DNA of 64,000 bases from VRUE01 sp963819755 (GTDB lineage Bacteria > Actinomycetota > Thermoleophilia > Solirubrobacterales > 70-9). Positions 8,004-16,440 of this stretch are shown here, piece after piece. The stretch lies in assembly GCA_963819755.1 (NCBI GenBank), contig CAWFXB010000001.1, positions 1,014,510 to 1,078,509 on the forward strand. Direction: 5' to 3'. Position numbers and translations under genes: made by a program. The notes beneath the pieces were generated by a model that was not told the DNA's origin, searched no databases, and worked only from the letters and a program-made list of their open reading frames with translations. The number at the start of each line of letters is the position of its first letter. The stretch's first letter is position 1.

Positions 8004-8812
8004 TGGGAAAGTCTATGAGCGCCGGAGATCCTCAGCGCCGAGAAATCGCCCTCGTCGCGAATCCGTTCGGCGGCGCCGGCCATCGCCTCGACGGCGACCC
8101 AGGCCAGGCTGCTGCCGACGCTGACGCGCTGGGCCCCCGCCTCGACCACCGCGGCCATCGAGAGTGCCGGGTGGGCGAGCACGTTGACCGGCTTCGAGGT
8201 CGCCTCGCAGACCGCGCGAACCTCATCCGCGTCGCGCAGCCCCGGTGCGTACAGCACGTCGGCGCCGGCGGCCTCGAACGCCCGCAGGCGCGCGATCGTG
8301 TCATCGAGGTCGGGGTTGCCGCGGATGTGGTTCTCGGCGCGCGCCGTGAAGGTGAACGGGAAGTCGAGGTTCCGTGCGGCCTCGGCCGCCGCGGCAACCC
8401 GCTCGACAGCGTGGTCGAAGGGGTAGATGCCGTCCTCGTGGCCGTAGTCCTCGATCGAGCCGCCGACGGCACCTGCCGCAGCCGCGTGGACGATCGCCGC
8501 GGCCGCATCCTCCGGAGCCGGCCCGAAGCCGTTCTCGAGGTCGACCGAGACCGGCAGGCTCGTCGCCCGGTCGAGCGCGGTCACGTGCCCGGCCAGCTCC
8601 TCGAGCCCAACCTCGCCGTCCTCACGGCCCAGAGCGAAGGCGAACCCGCCGCTGGTCGTCGCCAGCGCCTTGAACCCGAGGTTCTCCATCACCCGCGCGG
8701 AGCCGGCGTCCCACGGATTGGGAATGACGAACGGCTCGCCCTCGTGCAGGGCGCGGAATGCATCGGCCTTCTGCTGCTGTGTTGCGCTCAAAACGTTGCC
8801 TCCTTCGCTCAT
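8000..8812 (-). CDS. Isocitrate lyase/PEP mutase superfamily protein
   Basis: 270 aa TIM barrel. Features: FVIPNPWDAGSARVMENLGFKALATTSGGFAFALG at the N-terminus, VSVDLENGFG (metal-binding Asp/Glu), GGSIEDYGHEDG and FTARAENHI, the signature of the PEP mutase/isocitrate lyase group that includes 2-methylisocitrate lyase-like and oxaloacetate-type C-C lyases. It lacks the isocitrate lyase KKCGH Cys motif, so it is not a true AceA; the substrate cannot be told. It is inserted between obgE and proB, with ATGA coupling to proB and a 4-nt overlap with the obgE stop (8809-8812), an unusual place for this family. Confidence 0.82.
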   Translation of the reverse strand: MSEGGNVLSATQQQKADAFRALHEGEPFVIPNPWDAGSARVMENLGFKALATTSGGFAFALGREDGEVGLEELAGHVTALDRATSLPVSVDLENGFGPAPEDAAAAIVHAAAAGAVGGSIEDYGHEDGIYPFDHAVERVAAAAEAARNLDFPFTFTARAENHIRGNPDLDDTIARLRAFEAAGADVLYAPGLRDADEVRAVCEATSKPVNVLAHPALSMAAVVEAGAQRVSVGSSLAWVAVEAMAGAAERIRDEGDFSALRISGAHRLSQ

Positions 8813-10098
8813 GGATGCAGCTCGAACTCATGCTCGCCGACGCGGACGTCGTTACCCGCCTCGAAGCCGGCGGCTTTCAGTGCAGCGATGACGCCGATCT
8901 CTTTCAGGCGCTGCTCCAGATAGGCCAGCGCCTCTTCGTTCTTGAGATCGTGACGCTCGAAGAGCAGCTCGACGCCGCGGCCGAGGATGCGAAAGGCGCC
9001 ATCGTCCTCGCGCTCGACCGAGTAGCCGCCCTCGCCCACCGGGCGGTAGACGCGGTGCTCGACCTCGAATTCGGCCGGGCCGGCCTCGCGGCGCTCGGGG
9101 CGCGCCGGAACGTTCTCGGGCAGCTCGGAGAGGATCAGGCCACGCAGCTCGTCCAAGCCCTCGCCGGTCGCAGCGGAGGCCGCCAGCACCCTCTTCCCCT
9201 CGCCGAGTCGTTGCCGCCACTCACCGACCGCTTCCTCCACCTGCTCGGTCGGGAGCAGATCCCGCTTTGAGAGCAAGACGATCTCGGGGAGTTGCTCGAG
9301 CCCGGCGCCGTAAGCGGACAGCTCGCTCCGCACCGCCTCGTAGTTGACCTGAGGATCGCCCTCGGCCGGCGCCAGGTCGACGAGGTGGACGAGCATCGAG
9401 CAGCGCTCGACGTGGGCGAGGAACTCGTGCCCCAGCCCCGCTCCCTCCGCCGCGCCTTCGATCAGGCCGGGGATGTCGGCGACCACGGCCTGCCGATCCT
9501 CCCCCTCGATCGTCCCGAGCACCGGTGAGAGCGTCGTGAACGGGTAGTCCCCGACCTTCGGCTCCGCCCGCGTCAACCGCCCCAGCAGCGAGGACTTGCC
9601 GGCGTTGGGCAACCCGACCAGTCCGACGTCGGCGAGCAGTTTCAACCGAACCTCGATCCAGCCCTCCTCGCCCGAGGTCCCCTTCTCGGAGAACCGCGGC
9701 GCCTGCCGCACGGAGGTGGAGAACCGCTTGTTGCCATGCCCCCCACGCCCGCCGTGCGCAATCACAGCCCGCTGCCCAGCCTCGACAAGGTCGATCCGGC
9801 TCCCATCGACAGCTTCGGCCTGCGTACCGGCCGGCACAGGAATCAAGAGCTCCTCTCCCCGAGCCCCATGCCGGTTGGACCCTTCGCCACCCTTCCCCCG
9901 CCCAGCTCTGAAGTGCTTACTACCGCGCAGCGCCCCAAGGTCACGGCGACTGGGATCGCAGACAAGCACCACATCCCCCCCATGCCCACCGTCTCCACCA
10001 TCCGGCCCACCGCGCGGAACATGAGCCTCCCGCCGAAAGCTCACGCACCCATTCCCCCCGGCTCCGCCCTCAACCCAGATTTTGGCTTTGTCGTACAC
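8809..10098 (-). CDS. obgE: GTPase ObgE/CgtA
   Basis: 429 aa ribosome-assembly and stress GTPase. Obg fold (1-158) begins VYDKAKIWVEGGAGGNGC with glycine-rich repeats; G domain has Walker A GLPNAGKSSLL, switch DYPFTTLSP, DIPGL (G3), LLSKRDL (G4-like) and SAATGEGL (G5); the OCT C-terminal domain (about 345-429) carries EFEVEHRVYRPVGEGGY and KEIGVIAALKAAG. GTG at 10098 chosen because it matches the family N-terminus; there is no good ribosome-binding site, only a pyrimidine-rich stretch upstream. A 232-nt gap with a strong inverted repeat separates it from rpmA. Confidence 0.96.
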   Translation of the reverse strand: MYDKAKIWVEGGAGGNGCVSFRREAHVPRGGPDGGDGGHGGDVVLVCDPSRRDLGALRGSKHFRAGRGKGGEGSNRHGARGEELLIPVPAGTQAEAVDGSRIDLVEAGQRAVIAHGGRGGHGNKRFSTSVRQAPRFSEKGTSGEEGWIEVRLKLLADVGLVGLPNAGKSSLLGRLTRAEPKVGDYPFTTLSPVLGTIEGEDRQAVVADIPGLIEGAAEGAGLGHEFLAHVERCSMLVHLVDLAPAEGDPQVNYEAVRSELSAYGAGLEQLPEIVLLSKRDLLPTEQVEEAVGEWRQRLGEGKRVLAASAATGEGLDELRGLILSELPENVPARPERREAGPAEFEVEHRVYRPVGEGGYSVEREDDGAFRILGRGVELLFERHDLKNEEALAYLEQRLKEIGVIAALKAAGFEAGNDVRVGEHEFELHP

Positions 10099-10200
10099 GG
10101 AATGGAGAGGGTAGTTGGCGAGAAACCGTCCTATAAAGGGGGCTAACTCGCCAGACGGGTCTTGGAAAGCTTGCGACGCGAGGTTCTGGCGGATCGAAGA

Positions 10201-10323
10201 GGAGGGGCGTGGGTGCCCCTCTCGCGCAGCGGCGTCCCGTTTTCGCCCCCAAAGCGCTCGCGGACAGCCAGCGACAAAGCGCGGGCGAAAACCCAGCAAG
10301 CGAGAGGGGCACCCACGCCCCTC
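10201..10323. repeat. Large nested inverted repeat between rpmA and obgE
   Basis: Perfect 24-bp arms at 10201-10224 and 10300-10323 (GAGGGGCGTGGG... and its complement), and nested 10-bp arms GTTTTCGCCC / GGGCGAAAAC inside. The transcript from the rpmA side would fold into a long hairpin 130-200 nt before the obgE start. No T-run follows, so a simple intrinsic terminator is unlikely; an RNA-processing site, attenuator or a small palindromic mobile repeat are possible. The rest of the 10099-10330 gap shows no gene. Confidence 0.85.
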
Positions 10324-10330
10324 CCAAGCG

Positions 10331-10582
10331 CTAGTCCGACAGAACCGAGATCGTGCGGCCCTTGCGCGAGGGCTTGAACTGAACGGTCCCAGCCTGCTTC
10401 GCGAAGATCGTGTGATCGCGGCCGAGCCCGACGCCGTCACCGGGCCAGAACCGAGTTCCGCGCTGGCGCACGATGATCTCGCCGCCCGTGACCTTCTGGC
10501 CGGCGAAGACCTTGACCCCAAGCATGTTGGGGTTGGATTCGCGACCGTTGCGGCTGGAGCCAAGGCCTTTCTTATGAGCCAT
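10331..10582 (-). CDS. rpmA: 50S ribosomal protein L27
   Basis: 83 aa. Begins MAHKKGLGSSRNGRESNPNM, the L27 N-terminal tail that reaches the peptidyl transferase centre; no firmicute-type cleavable leader. Continues with VTGGEIIVRQRGTRFWPGDGVGLGRDHTIFA. Starts inside the 3' end of rplU (10-nt overlap, 10572-10582). Confidence 0.98.
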   Translation of the reverse strand: MAHKKGLGSSRNGRESNPNMLGVKVFAGQKVTGGEIIVRQRGTRFWPGDGVGLGRDHTIFAKQAGTVQFKPSRKGRTISVLSD

Positions 10583-11006
10583 CGTCGGAGTCCTTTTTGA
10601 CGGGGGTTTTTTTGCTCGCAGGTTTATCCCCAGCAGGTTTTTTAGCAGCCGCTTTTGGTTTTGCCTCTTTTTTTTCTGCCGATTTCTGTTTATTGGTGCT
10701 GGTCAGCTCGGTGACCTCGAGCCGGGTCAGCTCGGAGCGGTGCCCGGCGCGGCGACGGTAGCCCTTCTTCGCCTTGTATTTGAAGACCTTGATCTTCGGG
10801 CCGCGCAGGTGCTCGGAGACGGTCGCCTCGACTTTCACCTTCTCCAGCTCTTTCGGCTCGGCGACGATCTCCTTGTCGCGGAACAGCACGGGCCGGAGGG
10901 CGACTTTGTCGCCCTCCTTCGCGGACAGCCGGTCGACGAGCAGCGAAGTGCCCTTCTCGACCTTGTACTGCTTGCCACCGCTCTCTATGACTGCGTACGT
11001 GCTCAT
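10572..11006 (-). CDS. rplU: 50S ribosomal protein L21 with long Lys/Ala-rich tail
   Basis: 144 aa against about 103 for typical L21. Residues 1-103 are normal (MSTYAVIESGGKQYKVEKG, GPKIKVFKYKAKKGYRRRAGHR). Residues about 104-144 are a low-complexity basic tail (KKEAKPKAAAKKPAGDKPAS) ending in an acidic DSDDGS. The tail's DNA uses AAA for Lys and is A-rich on the coding strand, including a run of eight A, in contrast to the GC-rich surroundings. Start ATG 11006 overlaps the rne stop (ATGA). Confidence 0.96.
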   Translation of the reverse strand: MSTYAVIESGGKQYKVEKGTSLLVDRLSAKEGDKVALRPVLFRDKEIVAEPKELEKVKVEATVSEHLRGPKIKVFKYKAKKGYRRRAGHRSELTRLEVTELTSTNKQKSAEKKEAKPKAAAKKPAGDKPASKKTPVKKDSDDGS

Positions 11007-12760
11007 CTGGCGGCGGCGGATTCTAGAGCGTCTTGCCCGGAGCCGTTGCCAGCGGGATCGCCGAGCAGCGAAGCGACCGCCGCCGCGCGTTCGACCTGCT
11101 CGATCCGGACCATCTTGCGATCGCCGACATAACGCCCGCCGCCCGTCACGCTGACGATGTAGGAGTCGATCCGGGCGACCGCGTCGTCGGCGTTGTACAT
11201 GTGCGGCTCCTCGATTGTCACCAGCACCTCCTCGCCGACCTTGAACGGCAGCGCACGCTCCTCGATCTTGGCGCGAGTGCCCGCTTCGATCAGTTTGAAG
11301 GTGTCGATCGCGAGCGCGTCGCCGCCCTCGAAGTGGAACTGCTTGCCGGTTTCCTCCTCGAGCTCGGCCAGGCCGCTGTCGGGCCCGATCAGCTGCGCCG
11401 CCACCTTCGGGTTGACCCGCAGCAGGAACGCCTCCTCGTCGCGGCTGGCGAGGTCGCGCATCTGCCGCAACCCCTCCAGCGCCACCGTCTCGGCGGAGAG
11501 GACGACGCCCTCGCCGTCGCAGGTCGGGCAGGGCGCGGTGAGGATCTCGCGCACGCCGTCGGTGATGTTCTGCCGGGTCATCTCGACCAGTCCGAGCGGC
11601 GAGACCTCCACCACATAGCTCTTCGACTTGTCGGCGTCGAGCGCTTTGCGCAGCGTCTTCAGCACTTTGTCGCGGTTTTTGGCCCGCGCCATGTCGATGA
11701 AGTCGATCACGATGATGCCGCCGATGTCGCGCAGCCGCAACTGCCGCACCACCTCGTCGGCGGCCTCGGTGTTGACCCGGGTGATCGTCTCCTCGAGCCC
11801 GCCTTTACCGCGACCGGTGAAGCTGCCGCTGTTGACGTCGACCACGGTCAGCGCCTCGGTGTAGTCGATGATCAGGTAGCCGCCCGAGGGCAGATCGACA
11901 CGGCGCACGAGGGTCGACTCGATCTCCTTGTTGATCTCCCATTTCTCCAGCAGCGGCTTCGTGCCCTCGTACAGCTCGACTTTGCCGACCAGCTCCGGCG
12001 CGGTGCGCTGGAAGAAGCCGGTCACCCGGTCGAGCTGCTTGGGCGAGTCGATCACCGCTTTTTCGAAGTCCGATAGGAAGACGTCGCGCAGCACCCGTAC
12101 CGGCAGGTCGGCCTCCTGGAAGACCAGGCCCAGGCCCTTGGTTTTCTCGGCCCGTCGCTCCAGGACGTCATAGAGCTTGTGCAGGTAGCCGACCTCGCGG
12201 ACGAAGTCCGATTTCTTGGCGCCGTGGGCGGCCGTGCGAACGATCAGCCCGCCGGGGCCCTTGTAGGTGTTGTCGACCATCTTGCGCAGCCGGTCGCGCT
12301 CGGATTCGGAGAGTCGCCTGCTGACGCCAACGCCGCTGCCCTGCGGCGCGTAGACGAGGTAGCGGCCGGCGATCGAGAGGTTCATCGAGAGCCGCGCGCC
12401 CTTCGACTTGAGCGGGTCCTTGACGACCTGGACGAGGATCTCCTGCCCGGATTTGATCAGCTCGCTGATCTTGCGGCCGCTGCCGCGGCCGCGCTTGGGC
12501 GCCTGTTCCCCGTTGGGCAGGACGATCTCGTCGACGTGGAGGAAGCCGTTGCGCTCGAGGCCGATGTCGACGAAGGCGGCCTCCATGCCGGGAAGGACGT
12601 TGTCGACCTTCCCCTTGTAGATGTTGCCGACGATCGATCGCCGGCCGCGGCGCTCTATGTAGAGCTCCGCCACGCTGCGTTTGCCGCCTTTGGTCTTCGA
12701 CTCGAGGACGGCGACACGGGTCTCGCCGCGATCGGCGGACACCAGGATGGTTTTTTTCAT
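11003..12760 (-). CDS. rne: Ribonuclease E/G
   Basis: 585 aa endoribonuclease of mRNA decay and rRNA maturation. S1 domain near residues 35-125 (GNIYKGKVDNVLPGMEAAFVDIG, interrupted by a basic insert), 5'-sensor/RNase H-like core, catalytic Asp residues in VVDVNSGSFTG and IVIDFIDM, and the Zn-link CPTCDGEG near residue 405. The C-terminal 90 residues (VGEEVLVTIEEPHMYN ... GRYVGDRKMVRIEQV) resemble a TRAM-like RNA-binding domain; the long scaffold tail of proteobacterial RNase E is absent. First gene of the operon rne-rplU-rpmA-obgE, as in other actinobacteria. Confidence 0.95.
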   Translation of the reverse strand: MKKTILVSADRGETRVAVLESKTKGGKRSVAELYIERRGRRSIVGNIYKGKVDNVLPGMEAAFVDIGLERNGFLHVDEIVLPNGEQAPKRGRGSGRKISELIKSGQEILVQVVKDPLKSKGARLSMNLSIAGRYLVYAPQGSGVGVSRRLSESERDRLRKMVDNTYKGPGGLIVRTAAHGAKKSDFVREVGYLHKLYDVLERRAEKTKGLGLVFQEADLPVRVLRDVFLSDFEKAVIDSPKQLDRVTGFFQRTAPELVGKVELYEGTKPLLEKWEINKEIESTLVRRVDLPSGGYLIIDYTEALTVVDVNSGSFTGRGKGGLEETITRVNTEAADEVVRQLRLRDIGGIIVIDFIDMARAKNRDKVLKTLRKALDADKSKSYVVEVSPLGLVEMTRQNITDGVREILTAPCPTCDGEGVVLSAETVALEGLRQMRDLASRDEEAFLLRVNPKVAAQLIGPDSGLAELEEETGKQFHFEGGDALAIDTFKLIEAGTRAKIEERALPFKVGEEVLVTIEEPHMYNADDAVARIDSYIVSVTGGGRYVGDRKMVRIEQVERAAAVASLLGDPAGNGSGQDALESAAAR

Positions 12761-12815
12761 GTTTTTGTCAGCTCAGTTTCGGATAGGTACGCATGGCCAG
12801 GTCCCTTTCAAGGGG

Positions 12816-15800
12816 TCACCAGGCGAACCTGCCTTTCTGGCTGAGGCGCGCTTGCATGTGAATGCTCTGAAGCACTCCCACCGCGAGTAACGTCGCCAGC
12901 ACGGAGGAGCCCCCATAGCTGAGCAGCGGCAGGGGGATCCCGGTGATCGGCATGATCCCGAGGTTCATCCCCACGTTGACGAAGACCTGAAAGAGCAGCA
13001 TGGCGGCGATGCCGCCTGCTACAAGGGTCCCGTATGAGTTCTTCGAGAGCGTCACGATCCGCAGCGCCCGCCAGATCAGCAGGGCGTATAGGGATAGGAC
13101 GAACGCGGCGCCGAGGAATCCGTAGCGCTCACCGATCACCGCAAAGATGAAGTCGGTATGCCGCTCAGGGACGAAATCGAGCCGCGTCTGAGTGGCCCGA
13201 TCGCCCCGCCCGGTTTTCTCCCCGGAGCCGATGGCGATCTTGGCCTGGTTTTGCTGGTAGCCCGCGTCGCTTGGGTCCGCGCTCGGATGCGTGAAGGAAG
13301 TCAGCCTTTGCTGCTGGTATTCCTTCAACACGGGCGTCCCAATTGCGGGAGCGACCACGAGCACGAGTGCAACTAGTGCGACGAGAGCCGCGCCGATCAC
13401 CGCGAAGTGCGTCCAGCGGACGCCCCCCACGTACATCACGGCGAGGGTGATTGCCCCGTACACCAGAGAGGTGCCGAGGTCCGGCTGCAAGAAGACAAGC
13501 GCAGCCGGGGCGAAGCCGAGACAGAGGTAGCGCACCGTGCGCTGCCTTGCCGAGCCCCGCCGGGCGCCATCGATGACAAAGCCGGCAAGCGCCAGAACGA
13601 GCAGGAGCTTGCCCAGCTCCGATGGCTGGAAGCTGAAGAGGGGAAGTTCGAAGGAGCGCCGCGAGCCGCGCGCGGCGAAGCCGAAGACGAAGACCAGCGA
13701 GACGCTGGCGCAGAGGAAGGTGTAGATCCCGACCCGCAGCTCGCGGAAGCGCGAGTAGTCGATACGAGCGAGCAGATACATCCCGACCAGGCCGAGCACG
13801 GCGTAGATCGCCTGGCGATCGACGTAGTAGCCGGGGTTGCCCGGCACGTCGTGCCTGGTCGCCTGGCCGAGCGTGAAGACGCCGAAGGCGACCAGCCCGA
13901 AGGCGGCGAAGCCGAGACCGGCGTCCATGTAGGGCAGGCCGAGGCGCTCGGCGATCCCCGGTCGCAGGGCGAAGGGCTCGGGGCGGGCGCGGCGGGTCCG
14001 GGTCGCGTACATCAGCCCGCCCCTTCTTGCGGGGATTCCGCTTCGTGGGAGAGCGCCGGCGAAATAGGCTTCGAGGATCTGTCTTGCGGCGGGCGCCGCG
14101 GCTTCGGCGCCGAAGCCGCCTTCCTCCATCGTCACGAAGGTGACAATACGCGGATTGGGATACGGGGCGAGCACTCCGTACCAGGATTGGTCCGCGTAGG
14201 GCGGGCGTTCGGCCGTTCCGGTCTTGCCCGCGACCGGGATCGGGAAGTTGCCGAAGACGGCGAACGAGGTCCCGCCGCCGTTCTGCGCGGCGTCGTGCAG
14301 GCCTTCGAGGATCGCTTCCCGGTAGGCGGGATCCATGTGGACGTGGCGACGGGGCCCGGGGTCGAATTCCCGCAGAACGCGACCAGCCGCGTCGTCCACC
14401 TGCAGCCCGACGTGGGGCGTGACGATCGTGCCGCCGTTGGCCAGCGCCGCGTAGGCAATGGCCATCTGCAGGGGGTTGGTCTGCAGGTCGCCCTGTCCGG
14501 TTGCGAGCTGCACGTTGTCTCCGGCGGACCAGGGCCGTTCGGTTTCGCCTTCCTTGAAGAGGTCGTTGCGCCATTTCTGCGAGGGCAGCAACCCTTCGGC
14601 CGCACCGGGCAGGTCGATGCCCGTGGGCCTGCCGATGCCGAGAGCGTGCGCCCAGTGCTGCAGGTCGCCGGTGTCCCACATCCGGTCACCCAGCGTGTAG
14701 AAGAAGACGTCCGAGGACACTTCCAGCGCGCTCACAAGGCTGACCGACCCGTTCGCCGCTTCGCCGGCGTTTTTGAAGATCTCGCCGCCGATTTCCAGCT
14801 GACCGGTGTCTTCGATCACTTCGCTTGGGGTCAGATGGCCGCTTTCGAGCGCCGCGATCGCGGTTATCGGCTTGAAGGTGGACCCGGTGGGATAGAGCCC
14901 CGAGATCGCCCGATCGCTCAGCGGGGCCAGAATTTCGTCACGGTAGAGTTCGTTGACCTGGGCCTGGGTCATCGGCCGCGTGAAGACGGACGGTTCGAAG
15001 GTCGGGTAAGAGCCGAGCGCGATGATTTCGCCGCTGTGCACGTCCATCGTGACGAAGCCCCCTCGCAGGCCGCGAGCCGCCATCGCCGCTTCGCCGGCCT
15101 CCTGCACCTTGGAGTCGATCGAGAGCTTCAGGTTGTCGCCGGGCACCGGGGGCTGGGAGGCCAGCTGCCCGTTGCGGGTCGGCTGGCCGAGGGCGTCGAC
15201 CTGGATCCGCGTCAACCCCGGCCTGCCGCGCAGGTAGCGGTCGTAGGTGTCCTCGACCCCGTCCTGGCCGACCTCGTCGCCAGGCTGCAGCCCCATATAG
15301 CGCGGTTCCTTCAGCTGTTCTTCGGTGACCTCGCCGACGTTGCCGAGAATGTGGGCGGCAAGCGTGCCGTGCGGGTAGCGGCGCACGAAGACATGCTGCA
15401 CGGCCACTCCGGGGAAGCGGTCCTGGTTCTCTTCCAGGTAGTAGACGAGGTAGTTACCGACGTCGCGGCGCAGGGTCACCGGCGCGCTCGCCGCCAGTTT
15501 GAGCTGTTCGTGCATCGTCTTGCGCAGGCGCGGCAGCGAGCTGTGGGTCAGCTTGGCAAGTTGCGTCAGCTCCGCTCGGCGCCGCGGCGGGGCTTCGGGC
15601 AGCTTCGCGGGATTGACCTGCAGCGCAAGGCTGGTCCGGTTGGAGACGATGACGTTGCCGTTGCGATCGAGGATTTTGCCGCGTGGGGCGCTGACCCTGA
15701 ACTCGCGCGTGCGGTTGTTCTTCGCTTCGGCGAGGTACTTTTCGCCGTTGATCACCTGCAGGAACCAGAGCCGGAAGAAGAGCACGGCAAAGAGCGCCAG

Positions 15801-15881
15801 GGCGACGCCGCCGAAGACGGCGATGCGCAACGCCAGGCGGTTGTTCATCTGCGGGCCAAGCTCATCGGATCGCCTGAACAT
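12816..15881 (-). CDS. Fused penicillin-binding protein 2 and RodA glycosyltransferase
   Basis: 1021 aa in one open frame. Part 1 (1-about 605): class B PBP2, with membrane anchor at 15-42, PBP-dimer region, and transpeptidase motifs STFKP (about 334), SSD (about 386) and KTGTAE (about 553). Part 2 (about 624-1021): RodA/FtsW SEDS glycosyltransferase with about ten helices, FQPSELGKLLL, FLQPDLGTSLVYG, GRGDRATQTRLDFVPERHTDFIFAVIGE and a C-terminal GIPLPLLSYGGSS. The two normally form a complex building lateral wall peptidoglycan with MreBCD, encoded just upstream. Start ATG 15881 has AGGAGG six nt before it. At the joint, TGATG at 14014-14010 would be a stop/start overlap in the next frame, and no membrane helix bridges the outside transpeptidase to the inside RodA N-terminus, so a lost base is possible. 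Confidence 0.92.
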   Translation of the reverse strand: MFRRSDELGPQMNNRLALRIAVFGGVALALFAVLFFRLWFLQVINGEKYLAEAKNNRTREFRVSAPRGKILDRNGNVIVSNRTSLALQVNPAKLPEAPPRRRAELTQLAKLTHSSLPRLRKTMHEQLKLAASAPVTLRRDVGNYLVYYLEENQDRFPGVAVQHVFVRRYPHGTLAAHILGNVGEVTEEQLKEPRYMGLQPGDEVGQDGVEDTYDRYLRGRPGLTRIQVDALGQPTRNGQLASQPPVPGDNLKLSIDSKVQEAGEAAMAARGLRGGFVTMDVHSGEIIALGSYPTFEPSVFTRPMTQAQVNELYRDEILAPLSDRAISGLYPTGSTFKPITAIAALESGHLTPSEVIEDTGQLEIGGEIFKNAGEAANGSVSLVSALEVSSDVFFYTLGDRMWDTGDLQHWAHALGIGRPTGIDLPGAAEGLLPSQKWRNDLFKEGETERPWSAGDNVQLATGQGDLQTNPLQMAIAYAALANGGTIVTPHVGLQVDDAAGRVLREFDPGPRRHVHMDPAYREAILEGLHDAAQNGGGTSFAVFGNFPIPVAGKTGTAERPPYADQSWYGVLAPYPNPRIVTFVTMEEGGFGAEAAAPAARQILEAYFAGALPRSGIPARRGGLMYATRTRRARPEPFALRPGIAERLGLPYMDAGLGFAAFGLVAFGVFTLGQATRHDVPGNPGYYVDRQAIYAVLGLVGMYLLARIDYSRFRELRVGIYTFLCASVSLVFVFGFAARGSRRSFELPLFSFQPSELGKLLLVLALAGFVIDGARRGSARQRTVRYLCLGFAPAALVFLQPDLGTSLVYGAITLAVMYVGGVRWTHFAVIGAALVALVALVLVVAPAIGTPVLKEYQQQRLTSFTHPSADPSDAGYQQNQAKIAIGSGEKTGRGDRATQTRLDFVPERHTDFIFAVIGERYGFLGAAFVLSLYALLIWRALRIVTLSKNSYGTLVAGGIAAMLLFQVFVNVGMNLGIMPITGIPLPLLSYGGSSVLATLLAVGVLQSIHMQARLSQKGRFAW

Positions 15882-15891
15882 CGAGACCCTC

Positions 15892-16440
15892 CTAGGCTCC
15901 CAGCACGCTCGGCTGGCGGCGGCGGGTCACCTTCGGGTCGTCGACGAGCGCCGGGCGCAACGCTCGGCGCAGGCCGAAGTAGATCGGCCAGGCGAGGAAG
16001 AAGGCGTAGATGCTCTTCAGCAGCATGTCGCGGACGATCAGCACGCTGACCGGCGCGTCGACGCCGAGCATCACCTGCACGGCGGCGAAGCCGAGCTCGG
16101 CGAAGAGGGTCAGGCCCATGCAGACGAGCGGCGGCACCAGGGCGCTGTGGATGTCGAAGCGCTCGCGGAAGAGTCCGGCCAGATATCCGGCGCCGAGCAG
16201 CACCAGCGATGAGCCGCCCAGCGGCGCGACGAGCAGACAATCGACGAGGAACCCGACCGAGAAGCCGGCCACGGCGCCGGTCAGACTGCCCCCGAGCAGG
16301 CCGAGCGAGACGACGACCGCGGGTAGTACGTCGGCGCTGGTGTGAAGCAGCTCGACCCGCGAGAAAAACGAGAGCTGCAACAGGACCGCGAGGATCACGA
16401 TCGCGACGAGGCGGGCAAAGATCTTCGGCGTGACGATCAT
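15892..16440 (-). CDS. mreD: Rod-shape determining protein MreD
   Basis: 182 aa, five to six membrane helices (IVILAVLLQLSFFSRVELL, VVVSLGLLGGSLTGAVAGFSVGFLVDCLL, LVPPLVCMGLTLFAELGFAAV) and basic C-terminus, matching MreD in size, topology and position. Bridges MreC and the PBP2/RodA machinery in the membrane. ATG at 16440 overlaps the mreC stop (ATGA); the PBP2-RodA gene follows after 10 nt. Confidence 0.88.
   Translation of the reverse strand: MIVTPKIFARLVAIVILAVLLQLSFFSRVELLHTSADVLPAVVVSLGLLGGSLTGAVAGFSVGFLVDCLLVAPLGGSSLVLLGAGYLAGLFRERFDIHSALVPPLVCMGLTLFAELGFAAVQVMLGVDAPVSVLIVRDMLLKSIYAFFLAWPIYFGLRRALRPALVDDPKVTRRRQPSVLGA

Noticed and set aside
8000..8812. Annotation as isocitrate lyase AceA
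   Set aside because: Much shorter than AceA and lacks the KKCGH catalytic motif; only superfamily membership is supported.
13407..16049. 880-codon plus-strand frame opposite PBP2-RodA
   Set aside because: Antisense shadow; composition-driven and without recognisable domains.
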